DNA of 40,303 nucleotides, taken from NCBI GenBank assembly GCA_003427395.1, contig BFEA01000360.1:1582467-1622769 (forward strand), read 5' to 3'. The notes beneath the pieces were generated by a model. It worked only from the letters and a program-made list of their open reading frames with translations. It did not search any database and was not told the origin of the DNA. This DNA comes from Chara braunii. Lineage: Eukaryota > Streptophyta > Charophyceae > Charales > Characeae. The position numbers and the translations under genes were made by a program. Each line of letters begins with the position of its first letter. Position 1 is the stretch's first letter. This document shows, piece after piece, positions 21,461 to 32,135 of the stretch.

Positions 21461-22881
21461 GCCACTCAACCTAAAGGCTTTAGCCTTGAGATTTGAATTG
21501 TTTTGTTGTGTTTTTACCCGGACTTTATTGAATGGCCATCCAACAAAAGTACTGAGTATTTATTTAAGAGTTGCACGAGTGAGGCTTGTATGGCTAAAGC
21601 GAGGGGTATGAGTGCGAGGAATGGTTGAAGTTGACCCTGTGTAGTGCGTGGACTTCTGGTTGGATCTTTGATGTGATTGCAGGTATGGTTGTGGTTCGGA
21701 CTCTGGATGTGATTGCCTGCGATTTCATACATATATGGCTGAGAGGAGCCTCACTGTGACTGTGAGAAGTGATCGTCCTATATAATCAACCCTTACGTAT
21801 TTATAAGTGCGCTGCGTATTTGAGAGGCCTACTGTGAGTGTGAATAAGGGTTAAACAGATTATGGGTTTGAGAGAAAAAGGAGATCCCTTTTTACCCCCC
21901 TTGCTTTTTAGAGTTTGTATGGTTGGACGTTGTAGTCCGTGGCAACCGTCAGAGTCAAACCCCTTGACTTTCGTCCAGGCCCGGAGCGGGACTCATCTCC
22001 AGGGCAGTAAGAAGCGACTGCCACCACAGGTGAGGACCTGTGTACCACCCGCTCTGCACAGAGTGCACAGAGTGCAGAAGAGGGTGTGTGGTCCTCAAAC
22101 GCGCATGGTGGTTGTCCAGCGTCCAGAGATTAACCCTCGAGGCGCGTGTCAGCCGACACTTGAGTGTCGAATGCGATCCTCGAGATTAACGAGGGCCGCG
22201 TGAGTATGGGTACTACATGGTACGCCATCATCGCGACTGCTTGCGTACGTTTGCATTGCGAGTCAATACGAGTTAGCCCTGCGCTCGTGCGGTTTTATAC
22301 AAAGTTGTGCGCGGGGCGCCTATCCGATTTCCGCGTCGGAAAGTTTTGGGACGGTTACCGAGGGGCTAGGAGCGTTGTCGCGTTGTTTGTGCTGTGTCGT
22401 TTCGTGTGTGTGTGTGTGCTTTATTTTTGTGCTCATAAAGTGGTGTGCTCGTGGTGTGTGGGATGCGTCCTAGTCGACCGACGACGAGCCGTGCTTAGGA
22501 CTTCATCCCCCCAAGATGTCGGTTCGCGTGCGGGTCCGATAGGCGTATTACCGCGCGGACCCCCTATGCTACAACGAACGAGAAACGCCCTCGGCTGGTC
22601 CACCTCTATGATTGCAACCGAGTAGCTTTCGTACTGTGGACTGGTAGCTCAGCGGGGATACGCCCACCGAAGGGAGGTAACAACTCCCGTAAGGTGGAGG
22701 TAAGTTGTGCCTCGCGTAGGCCCTACCCTGTCGTAGGGGCTCGCGAGAGGTATGGCTGGCGCACTCGGCTGGAGCGGCCTAAGGAAGCTTCATTTGTGTG
22801 TTCGCAACAAGGTTGGTCCAACTCCTGTGTGACGCGGCCAAGAGGGTCCCGCGCTGCCGCGTCGGACCGATGCGCCTGACA

Positions 22882-22885
22882 CCGC
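22882..22885. other. Right target-site duplication CCGC
   Basis: These four bases follow TGACA, the end of the right LTR, and copy the bases before the left LTR at 3291-3294. Confidence 0.82.
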
Positions 22886-24930
22886 TACTCACATACATGT
22901 GTCTCACTAGTCGCACCCTCACTTGTCAAGTTCATGCCTTGATGATTGTCCGGTTCTCACTTGGCTGTTCAACTACTCGTGTGCATGTGTTCTCACTACT
23001 CACACCCTCATTTTGCCAAGTTCGTGCATTGGTAGTGCTCCGATTCTCACTTGGTTGTTCTACTACTCATGTGCATGTGTTCTCGCTAGTTCCACCCTCG
23101 CTTTGTCAAGTTCATGCATCTGGTAATGTTCCGATTCTCACTTAGTTGTTTTACTACTCATGTGCGTGTGTTCATGCTAGTTCCACCCTCATTTTGTCAA
23201 GTTCATACATTTGGTAGTGTTCCAATTCACACTTGGCTGTTCAAGTACTCACCTGCATGTGTTCTCACTACTCACAACCTCATTTTGTCAAGTTCATGCA
23301 TTTGGTAGTGTTCCGATTCTCACTTGGTTGTTCAAGTACTCATGTGTCTGTGTTCTAGCTAGTTCCACCCTCACTTTGTCAAAGTTCATGCTTTTGATAA
23401 TGTTCCAATTCTCACTTGGCTGTTCAACTACCCATGTGCATGTGTTCTCCCTACTCACACCCTCATTTTGTAAGAGTTCATGCATTTGGTAATGTTTCGA
23501 TTCACACTTGGCTGTTCCGCTACTCACATGCATGCGTCTCACTAGTCGCACCCTCACTTGTCAAGTTCATGCCTTGATGACTGTCCGGTTCTCACTTGGC
23601 TGTTCAACTACTCGTGTACATGTGTTTTCACTACTCACACCCTCATTTTGCCAAGTTCGTGCATTTGGTAGTGCTCCGATTCTCACTTGGCTGTTCTACT
23701 ACTCATGTGCATGTGTTCTCGCTAGTTCCACCCTCGCTTTGCCGAGCTCATGCATTTGGTAATGTTCCGATTCTCACTTAGTTGTTCTACTACTCATGTG
23801 CATGTGTTCTCGCCAGTTCCACCCTCACTTTATCAAGTTCATGCATTTGGTAGTTTTCCGATTCTCACTTGGCTGTTCTACTCCTCATGTACATGTATTC
23901 TCACTGGTAGTGTTCCGATTCACCTTTGGCTGTTCTACTACTCATGAACATGTGTTCTCACTACTCACACCCTCACCTTGTCAAGTTCATGCCTTTGGTA
24001 ATGTTCCCTTTCACACTTGGTTGTTCCCACACTCATATTCATGTATTCTCACTAGTCACACTCTCACCTTGTCCAGTTCATGCATTTGGTGGTTTTCCGA
24101 TTCTCACTTGGCTGTTCTACTACTCATGTACATGTATTCTCACTACTCACACTCTGATTTTGTCAAGTTCAGGCCTTTGGTAATGTTCCATTTCACACTA
24201 GGTTGTTCCACTACGCACGTGCATGTGTTCTCGCTAGTTCCACCCCCATTTTGTCAAGTTCATACATTTGATAATGTTCCGATTCTCACTTGGCTGTTCA
24301 ACTACTCATGTGCATGTGTTCTCGCTAGTTTCACCCTCACTTTGTCAAAGTTCATGCATTTGGTTATGTTTCAATTCTCACTTGGCTGTTCAACTACCCA
24401 TGTGCATGTGTTCTCCCTACTCATACCCTCATTTTGTCAAAGTTCATGCATTTGGTAGTGTTCTGATTCACACTTGGCTGTTCTACTACTCATGTGCATG
24501 TATTCTCACTAGTCCCACCCTCACTTTGTTTAGTTCATGCCTTTGATAATGCTCTGATTCACTTCTGACTGTTCTGCTACTCATGTGCATGTATTCTCAC
24601 TAGTTCCCCCTCACTTTGTCTAGTTCATGCCTTTGGTAATGTTCCGATTCACGCTTGGCTGTTCTACTACTCATGTGCATGTGTTCCATCGGTTGCACTC
24701 TCACTTCGTCAAGTTCATGCCTTGATGATTGTCCGGTTCACACTTGGCTGCTCGACTATTCATGTGCATGAGTCCCCATCGGTTACACTCTCACCTTGTC
24801 AAGTTCAGGTATTTGGTAGTTGTCCGATTCTCACATTGTTGTTCCGCTACTCGTATGTGTGTGCTCACACTAATCACACTCTCGTTTTCTCAAGTCCATG
24901 TAACTAGTGATGGTCGATTCACACTTGGCT
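22882..24930. repeat. About 91-bp satellite, right arm
   Basis: The satellite resumes mid-unit with CCGCTACTCAC. Units match the left arm at a constant offset of 21,100 over at least 23114-24183. After about 24390 the units diverge (24540-24930), with more substitutions and irregular lengths, as is common at an array edge. The 220-codon frame at 23796-24458 is a repeat artefact. Confidence 0.9.
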
Positions 24931-25150
24931 GTTACTGCTGTGGGATGGGTGACCGACACTTGGTTGCTACTGCTGTGGAATGGGTGACCGGCGCTTGGCT
25001 GTTACTGCTGTGGGATGGGTGACCGGCACTTGGCTGCTATTGTTGTGGGATGGGTGACCGACACTTGGCTGCTACTGTTGTGGGATGGGTGACCGGCACT
25101 TCGTTGTTATTGATGTGGGATGGGTGACCGGCGCTTGGCTGCTGCTACTA
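24927..25150. repeat. 35-bp tandem repeat, about six units
   Basis: TGGGATGGGTGACCG recurs at 24941, 24976 (one change), 25011, 25046, 25081 and 25116, exactly 35 bp apart. Each unit also holds CACTTGGCTGCTACTG, which resembles the CACTTGGCTGTTCTACTAC block of the satellite. The array was probably born from a fragment of the satellite edge. Confidence 0.9.
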
Positions 25151-25175
25151 AAGGGTGAATTGATTAAGACTAGGA

Positions 25176-25370
25176 GCCCCTTCTCTCTCTCCTTCTCCCT
25201 TCTCCCTCTACTGATCCTTCTCTTTCTCTCCCGCCTCTCGCTCCTTCTCTCCCTCTTTCCTCCTCTCTCTCTCTCTCTCTCCCTCTCTTTCTCTCATCCT
25301 CTCGCTGTTTCTTTCTCTCCTTCTCTCTCTCTTTCTCTCTTTTCTCGCTCTTCGTCCTACCCTCTCCCCC
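25176..25370. repeat. Pyrimidine-rich low-complexity tract
   Basis: Almost all C and T, with CTCTCT runs and TTTCTCTC blocks, about 190 bp. It gives artefact frames on both strands. Confidence 0.9.
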
Positions 25371-26388
25371 TTCCACCACGTGGCATATAACTAACCCTTC
25401 CCACTCACTTGTTACATTGTCAGGGAAACGAACGGTGAAAATAACTTGTCCTCACTTGGCAGAAAAAGTGGGAAAGGGGAGGGTTGCCGGTCCCTTGCGC
25501 CGCCAAGGAAGCAAAAGAGACACTTGAGGGATTGAGAGGGACCGAGTTCGGAAAAGGGCTAGAGGAAGTTGGTGCTTGAAGCAAGGTCAGTTGACTCAAC
25601 CATTTCCCCGACTGCATGACCATGAAAAGAGGATGGACTGATTGAGCAAAGAAAGGAGAATAAAGAAAGGTCAAAGAAAAAGAAAGTTAGGCATGCGGGA
25701 AGGGCTATGTATTGACCCCGATGGGGGATTGTATCAGGCGTTGCCTTTGTGTGGGATTGTGCAAGTGAGTAAGCCTTGGGATGCCTTGAGCGGGACTAGG
25801 TTGGGGAAGCCGGGAGGCAAAGAAAAAAGGGACAGGAGGCAAAGGGACTAAGGGGCCTTTAGTGTAAGACCGACCCATGAGAGAGACCTTTGTGCATGAG
25901 ACTTGGAGCGTGAATGAAAGAAAGGAGTGAGAGTTTTGCTGATCGGAATGTGAAGTAGCCTGTGCATGTGTGTGAAGGCCCTGAAAGGACTAAGGGGACT
26001 GCTCTAACGATAGATGGAATGTATGAGACACGAGGAGTGAGTAGAGGCGAGGGGGAAGATGGCATTGCCGCACCCTGATGACGCCGTAGGATTGTTGTGC
26101 TTAGGGAAATTGTGCGTGACCTAAGGATGACGCTTAGCTTGCGCACAAAAGAAGAAGAACTCTTAAAGAACCCCTAGACTGCCTGCGTATTAGAAGGAGC
26201 ATTTGCTTGACAACACAACCAAGAATCCAAAAAATCAGCGTTTGCGGAATGACCGGCAAGACTGCCACCCGGCGTGAGGGCTGAGCTACATCCTGAATGT
26301 CAAAGCTCTCTCGCTCGATGACCCACCCCCATCCATCTCAAAGCACTAGGTGGGGGTGACCTAGGGATGAACGGCCCGCGCCCTGAGC
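25371..26388. other. No gene recognised
   Basis: Short frames only (for example 25642-25851). It probably contains the 5' end of the element that carries the reverse transcriptase remnant at 26389, but no repeated terminus could be identified. A CTGATGA near 26072 was examined as a ribozyme core and not accepted. Confidence 0.4.
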
Positions 26389-27953
26389 ATGAGCGTGGGT
26401 AGACCGAGCCAACTGGAACCCGCAGTGGGGTCGACCAAGGCTCGAAAGTCTACCAGAGTTTGGCCCTACAACATCCCTCATCCCTCGCGAGTGACCTCTC
26501 GGCGTGATTTGACCAAGCAAATTTTTTCTTCGTTCGGGCAGATATTATGTCTGCTGTCATTGGAGGAGGGTTCCATAGGGAATGACTTGATTGATTCATG
26601 TTTCAATTGTACTCCTGATTAGAGCAGGAACTATGGATTGAGTGTCGATGAGGTTGCTCTATGGAAGGTCAAATTTGAGGGCTTGGTAAAGTGCCCTATT
26701 GACCACAATGCGGGGGATTCTTTGGTCTGTTGCCCTACCATCTACACGAAAGGTATGGATAAACTGTTTCTGATGAATAATGGTTTCGCACACCACATTA
26801 ACGTGGAAGATGTGGTCAGGACATGCGGTACACAGTATAGGGAGAAAGGGTTTGGCCGATTGGAAAAGTGGAACCGTTGGGGCAGGTATATTTTGTACCA
26901 AAGCACAAAAACATCACAAAATGGCGTCCAATTTGCCCTACTTACTGTGAAGGAGGAGTGACTGCCAGCAAAAAGATCGCACGAGCCGTTAACCAACTGT
27001 TGTAGGAGCTGCCCCGGGAAACGAACTTTAACTTAAGGAGTATGGTAGACTTGGCGTCGACGGTGAAGAGTGTCAATCGTGATCTAAAACAAGGGGAGGA
27101 GTTTCTATGTGCAACTTTTGACATAAAGGAGACGTTCTGTAATTTGCCACACGAGTCAATACTGGCCGCATGAAGATGGGTGTTGGACTTTTGGTCCATG
27201 AGAGGGTGCACTGGCGTTCTTATCAGAACGAGGGGGAAAGGGGCAAAACTACAATTTGGTGCGCCACAGGATAGTTGGAGTATGGTTTCTCTCAAATTAA
27301 TTGTTGATTTCGTGGGTTTTGACTTAGGATGCACATACTTCATGAAGTTCATGGTGTGTGGTAGGGTGCTGCAACAAAAGGTAGGCATACCGATGGGGAA
27401 GGCATCCAACCCTGCCCTTGCGTGCCTTCTTTGCGCCTACAATAAGTTCATGTTCATCTCCTCACTTGGTTGCGATCGTGTGTTGGTGAACGGGATTCGT
27501 ATGGTAGATGATGTTTCAATGTTGGTTAAGTACAAAAAGGGCAATACGGGATCGTGGTAACTGGCAAAAATGATTATGGGGAATTTCAAGTCCAATGTAA
27601 TGTTAGAGCAAACTAGTGAGGGGGAGTGCTGGGACTTTTTGGGTTGTGCGATGATGGTGTTTGATTGGCCGGACGGATTCCAATGTGTAGCAATGCACAA
27701 AAACCAGAGAAGTTATCGGGAGAAAGTGCTTCGCTTCCAAAATTTGCAGGATTTCGTCTCTTTTATGAGCCGGCAGCAGAAGATGGTTGTCATGGGATCA
27801 TGCCTGCATCAAGCCAAGGCGTACACGACGTTGGAAGGAATGCAGGCGGCCTTCTTGCTCACTCTAAAGATTGAACTCAGAAAAAGGGGTTTCACCGATG
27901 AATATTTCGACAATGTGCTATGCAATTTTTCAGGAAAATTCAGGGGTTTATGA
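26389..27953 (+). pseudogene. Penelope-like (GIPMG-type) reverse transcriptase, decayed
   Basis: Reverse transcriptase copies element RNA into DNA. The N-terminal part is read in frame 1 to about 26894, with one stop after TPD near 26620, and includes CPIDHNAGDSLVCCPTIY. A frameshift then leads into frame 0 from 26895 (VPKHKNITKWRPICPTY) to the end. Catalytic motif A is FDIKETFCNLPHES at 27117-27158, the GIPMG turn is at 27384-27398, and motif C is MVDDVSM at about 27501-27521. The C-terminal part after WDFLGC continues to 27953. In-frame stops lie at 27003, 27171 and 27558. Total length is about 520 codons. GIPMG and the IK-(T/M)F-NLPHE style of motif A are typical of Penelope-like enzymes and their relatives rather than LTR elements. 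I see no GIY-YIG endonuclease. It is clearly inactive. Confidence 0.82.
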
Positions 27954-29600
27954 TCGGACTGGGTTGACTGTCTGACGGGGTGGGATGAGTTGACTAAGAA
28001 GGGAAGGAGAAGATAGTAATGAATATGAGGGATGACGAAAAAGGAGGGGAAACAAACGTGCGAGTTTTGGAATTACAACATGGGTGGTTGTTTCCTTTTT
28101 TTTCTTCCTTTCCTCTTGGGAGGGGGAGTACAGGTCCCGATGTGATGGGCCTAACAAGTTGGAGGCGGTCGTGGACGATAGGGGTACTGATTCTGAAGTA
28201 ACGGGGGGTCGCAAGCTGGCGACCTTTGTGGAAAACAGGTTACGGTTTCACCAGGGGTCACAAATTGAAGTGTTACCTCCTTTATCGCCGAACCTTTTCT
28301 GGACAAGGAGTAAGAGCATAAGACGCGGAAGGTAGCTTTCCTTTTGTTGTCCTTTTCTTTTTCCGGTTTCTTTTTGGCCTCTTGATGAGTGGCAGATGGA
28401 GAAGTGGGAGGCGTGGTGAAAAAGTAGGGCATGTTTTCTCAATTCCTTATTTTTCTTTTCTTTTCATTTCAAATTTTCCCGTAATTGTGGGGTCTGTCGA
28501 ATTACGGGACTGAGTGGGGGATGCATGGCAATTGGAGAAGTGGCGGGTATCCTGCTTTGTCCTCTTAAACCACCAGTACCTCTGCCAGTGTTGGGAAATT
28601 ACGATGTCTTGGCCAGTACCCGAACTTTTCGGGGGTGGGACACAGGGTCGACAATGTCCCATAAATCTGAATTTTATTGTGTCGCGAGTGAACGGAAAAA
28701 GGGAAAAAAAAAACTGCTTTCTCTACTGCAATGATGTCGGGCTGGGTAGTCCAGGAGGCCGTGCTCACAATCTTCCTCCACAGAATGCACCTTACACGTA
28801 AGGCGGTCACATTCTGAATGTTACTGTTTTCTTTTTTTTCTTGGTCGTGTGTTTCTTATGAGTCCCCTGTCCGTGAATTGCTCAAGCTGTCCGTGATCTG
28901 CTCAAGCTGTGTTTTGTCAGAGGATTGTAAGGCTCATCACACTGGCACTTAGGGGAATGTATCCAACCATTTTCACGGTCGGATCCATGTGCCCGTTTTT
29001 TTTCCCCTTGTATTCTCTTTTTGGAATCTGACAACCTGGGCATGAGGCTGAGATGCCCTCATTGAGGGCACACTCACACTACCACTTCCAAGAATGTATA
29101 CAACTGCAATCACGGCCAAAGCTTTGTTTCCTTTTTTTTTCCCTTCTTTTCTGAGGTTTAGGACCTCAATTTTTCTTTTTCTTTTTTGTTTTTTTTTGTT
29201 CTTTCCGTGAGAGTACCAGAAAGAAAACGGAGTGGTACCCAGGCTCGACAAAACTCGGATCGCGGTGAAATTCAGGGTCGGCAAAAACAGGCTCGGAGGT
29301 ATTGGTGGTTTAAACCGTTTCACACGGCGGTCTTTTTCTTGACGACACACCACTCTCATTTTTGGGTCTGGTCTGTAGACTGGTATCCTACTTCGGAGGG
29401 TCTGGAAACCTCGGATGGAACTTCTGGACCCTGTCTAGTACTTCGTCCCACTTAACTTCAAGTCTCCTTTCTTCTCTACCCTTTCCATTCTTTGAACTTG
29501 GCCTTTTGGAAGTTTAGGAGTAAGGCATTTCCGGTATTCTCAGTAGTACTTGTTCTCGGCGTCCTATTCTCTCAGTCCCTCCTTTCGCGGCTTAGGACGA
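27954..29600 (+). other. Downstream region of the first Penelope-like element, no gene
   Basis: This is AT-rich spacer with T runs and short frames only. It contains a 22-bp block present twice (CTGTCCGTGAATTGCTCAAG and a one-change copy, 28867-28908). It also has a diverged duplication about 136 bp apart (CACACT near 28939 and 29075, with GGAATGTATCCAACC against AGAATGTATACAACT). TTAAACCACCAGTACCTC near 28565 has an inverted near-copy at about 29295-29313. I take it as the 3' non-coding part of the element. Confidence 0.4.
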
Positions 29601-29649
29601 AACCTCTGATGATTCCGGTTGGCGGACGGATGAAACGTTGCGTAGGGTC
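29601..29649 (+). ncRNA. Hammerhead-ribozyme-like motif, copy 1
   Basis: Hammerhead ribozymes are self-cleaving RNAs, and they are known from Penelope-like elements. The order here is stem I 5' strand AACCT, core CTGATGA (29606-29612), 19 nt of stem-loop II with TCCG/CGGA arms, GAAA (29632-29635), and stem III ACG-TTG-CGT. The cleavable A follows at 29644 in a GUA context, then GGGTC as the stem I 3' strand. Stem I is weakened here to about four pairs including one G-U. The stem II closing position is U against U. About 110 bp around it match the second copy at 40010, so this is a conserved part of two related elements. It lies 1.65 kb downstream of a reverse transcriptase remnant on the same strand. 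Confidence 0.6.
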
Positions 29650-29744
29650 GCTGCGCCATCACTTCAAGTTTATCATTCGATGTCTTTTGGCGGTGTTTGA
29701 ATGTTTGTCTCACGGCCACCTGGTCGCGTTTCGGGATATCGTTT

Positions 29745-29751
<7 letters not shown>

Positions 29752-29801
<50 letters not shown>

Positions 29802-29802
29802 N

Positions 29803-29889
<87 letters not shown>
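29752..29889. repeat. (TC)n microsatellite
   Basis: About 138 bp of TC repeats with one unresolved base at 29802. It starts about 100 bp after the ribozyme-like motif. The Leu-Ser and Arg-Glu frames across it are artefacts. Confidence 0.97.
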
Positions 29890-29894
<5 letters not shown>

Positions 29895-30008
29895 CATGTT
29901 GTCCTTTGGCCTTTTACGATTGCATTTTCTATGATCGATTGATGCCTAATTCAACCCTTGAAACAGAAAACGTGAAAACATTAGCGGACGTTATTAGGGA
30001 GGGGTGAA

Positions 30009-30097
30009 ACGATGAGTTTCCGGGTCTCCCTTGAGTTCAAGTGGTATGGAACAATGAGTTTCCATGTCTCTCTGTAGTTCTAGTGGTATGGAACTAT
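30009..30097. repeat. 43-bp tandem repeat, two units
   Basis: GATGAGTTTCCGGGTCTC and AATGAGTTTCCATGTCTC each lead into a CTAGTGGTATGGAAC- or TCAAGTGGTATGGAAC-like block, about 43 bp apart. It is minor and unrelated to any gene I can see. Confidence 0.7.
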
Positions 30098-31685
30098 CGG
30101 ACTTGGTATCCATTATTGACGGTCTGCGGTAAGATTCCACCCTCGCCCTTTGCATTATGCAGTTGTGCCTTTCTGAGAATCCTTTCAAAGTTTCTATGAC
30201 ATTAGGAATCTTTCTCTTGAAGGTAGACGACAAGTGAGATAGAGGATACCAAAAATAAAAAAAAATAAAAGGGAGAGCAAGAGGAGAAATATCAAAGAAG
30301 AGGAAAAGGAAGAGAAGGAGATGGAGGAGGACAGGGAGAAGAAAGCTGATCAGCAGGCAGGAGAAGACGAAGAATGAGTAGGAAAACAAAGGGGTGGGCG
30401 AGGCTGGTACCCGACAAATAAGTTCGAAGTCCCAATGTCTAATTTTGCAGCAGCATCCTGGGAAGGTCCAGTGACTTCCAGGACAGGGAATTGCAGTCGA
30501 CAGGCCACGAGGACCATTACCAATCTGGAGCAGACAAAGGACATTAAGCACTACTATTTATACCAGTCTAGCGCTTGTGTGACTGCATGTGACTTGGACG
30601 AAGACAGCGATGACAAAGAAGAAGGATCGACACCATAGCGAGGGTTGCCAGAGATGAGGACGACAACCATAGCTAGGCTAGGGTGGAGGAAGATAGGATT
30701 GCGAGTGTATTCAGGGAAAGAGTGTGAGTGATCAAAAGGCACAGAGAGAGACAAAGAGTGTTGCATGCCTAATCTGCATCGATTAGAACCGGGAACCCAC
30801 CTCTCAGAGACAATACAAAAAGAGCGCAGCAGAAGACTGAAATACCAAGATCTGACTCCGCAGGGACAATGACAAAACCTGGCAGCACTCATCATCACTA
30901 TGTATCAGTGGACTCAACGAGGCAATCATGGAAGGGGCCCTGAGTCCGGACCATCCACGGATGAGAAGGAGGGAGAAGAGACAAAGGGGGGAGGGAGATA
31001 GGGAGGATCAGGCACCATAGCCCGAGGAACCCAGTCTCCAATATATCCCCAACGTCGCTGCTCATATAATTCAAAATCGCATTGATGCAGGTGCAGATGT
31101 ACCGGAGACGAAGCTGGAGCTAATGGCGCCACAGGTAAGTCGCAGGTAAGTCCTCTTGGCCTATGCCTGATCTCTCCCTACTGAGTCCCTAATCCCTGTT
31201 GCAGCATACTGCAGCGCAAGCTCGACTACTTCGCGCAACCCCCAGCGCTGTAAGAATACTCTTGACCATGCTATTGCACCCAGAGCATCGACTACGAGCT
31301 ACTTGTCGGACAAGAGGAGGGCTAGCTATATATAGCGCAGGCTGCAGCAAAGCCCGCCTCAAACTTGCGCCTTAACTGGCACCCAACCAGTGCAGCCTCC
31401 GCCTGGGTCCGAATGGGCCTGACACTTAACCAAAACCGAGCCCAAACGAAAACAGGCTCCTGGTGCCAAACGAAGATGCACCAGGGCCTGGACTAAACTG
31501 CTACTCGTCTTCTCTAAGCCCCAAGCGACACAGGTTCTAAACTGGACCGGTAATGGACACTACTGACCTAAACACAGACATAGACCTGGTAACTTTGCCT
31601 ACCCTAGCTTGCTACCCCTAGGACCCCTGGAACAACCGCTATACCTACAAGTCGGGCCCTGCAGGGCCCATGTGGGCACAAACGG
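30098..31685. other. No gene recognised
   Basis: Mixed sequence with an A/G-rich stretch (30240-30380) and only short, unconvincing frames on both strands. A small direct repeat of GCAGGTAAGTC occurs at 31133-31154. I can support nothing else. Confidence 0.4.
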
Positions 31686-32120
31686 TTATTGGGTAGCTGA
31701 AAATTCAGGAATGAAAATTCTGAAGTGAGAGTTTTTGGCAGTCTGAAAATCATGAATGGTCCTGAAGTGGTGAAAAGTCCGAAGACCCTGAAAACCACCT
31801 GTTTAGGCAGGCTGCATCCTGAAGTGGTGAAGGGTGTCCTGAAGAGGTCAAGTGAGAGTTTTGGGTAGTCTGAAAATCCTGAATGGTCCTGAAGTGGTGA
31901 AAGGTCCGAAGACCATGAAAACCACCCTTCACCACTTGAGGATGCAGCCTGCCTAAACAGGTGGTTTTCACGGTCTTCGGAGCTTTCACCACTTCAGGAC
32001 CATTCAGGATTTTCAGACATGAATGGTCCTGAAGTGGTGAAAGGTCCGAAGACCCTGAAAACCACTTGTTTAGGCAGGCTGCATCCTGAAGTGGTGAAGG
32101 GTGTCCTGAAGTGGTGATGA
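31686..32120. repeat. Inverted-repeat cluster of about 95-bp units
   Basis: Four units share GAATGGTCCTGAAGTGGTGA, a GTCCGAAGACC block, CTGTTTAGGCAGGCTGCATC and another CTGAAGTGGTGAA. Unit 1 (31751-31844), partial unit 2 (31876-31927) and unit 4 (32019-32117) are direct. Unit 3 (31928-32016) is inverted. Units 2 and 3 therefore make a large near-perfect hairpin with arms of about 57 bp. CTGAAGTGGTGA or its complement recurs at least seven times. This resembles a fold-back or MITE-type element. It abuts the 3' side of the chromovirus remnant. Confidence 0.8.
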
Positions 32121-32135
32121 AAAATACGATTGTTG

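Larger units (their letters stand above)
3295..22881 (+). mobile_element. Giant LTR retrotransposon, probably non-autonomous
   Basis: This is a 19,587-bp unit. Two direct repeats of 6,962 and 7,366 bp flank a 5.2-kb interior. Both start TGTCGG; the left ends CCGACA, a perfect 6-bp inverted terminus, and the right ends CTGACA. A 4-bp duplication of satellite sequence flanks the whole. A 19-nt match to the 3' end of plant tRNA-Asp lies 2 bp inside the left LTR, which sets the + orientation. No gag, protease, reverse transcriptase or integrase can be read in the interior. By family knowledge, long LTRs with a non-coding interior fit a LARD-type element mobilised in trans. No purine-rich tract is visible just before the right LTR, which is odd. 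Two independent LTR insertions are unlikely given the primer site and the shared duplication. Confidence 0.85.
15516..22881 (+). repeat. 3' long terminal repeat, about 7.4 kb
   Basis: This is the direct copy of 3295-10256, ending at TGACA with satellite resuming at once. It is about 400 bp longer, mainly because of tandem duplications at 20923-21460 that the left copy lacks or has lost. It holds a 106-base gap at 17767-17872 in the GA tract. From 18926 to 20953 it is identical to 6693-8720 by eye apart from one unresolved base, and even unresolved bases fall at the same places. This contrasts with about 3.5 percent difference upstream. Confidence 0.87.

Noticed and set aside
23796-24458. 220-codon frame in the satellite
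   Set aside because: It follows the 91-bp units through changing frames, and its counterpart in the left arm is broken.
26072-26120. CTGATGA...GAAA with CGCAC/GTGCG arms, as a third hammerhead
   Set aside because: After GAAA there is no room for stem III and a cleavage site, and stem II does not pair. It also lacks the block shared by the other two.
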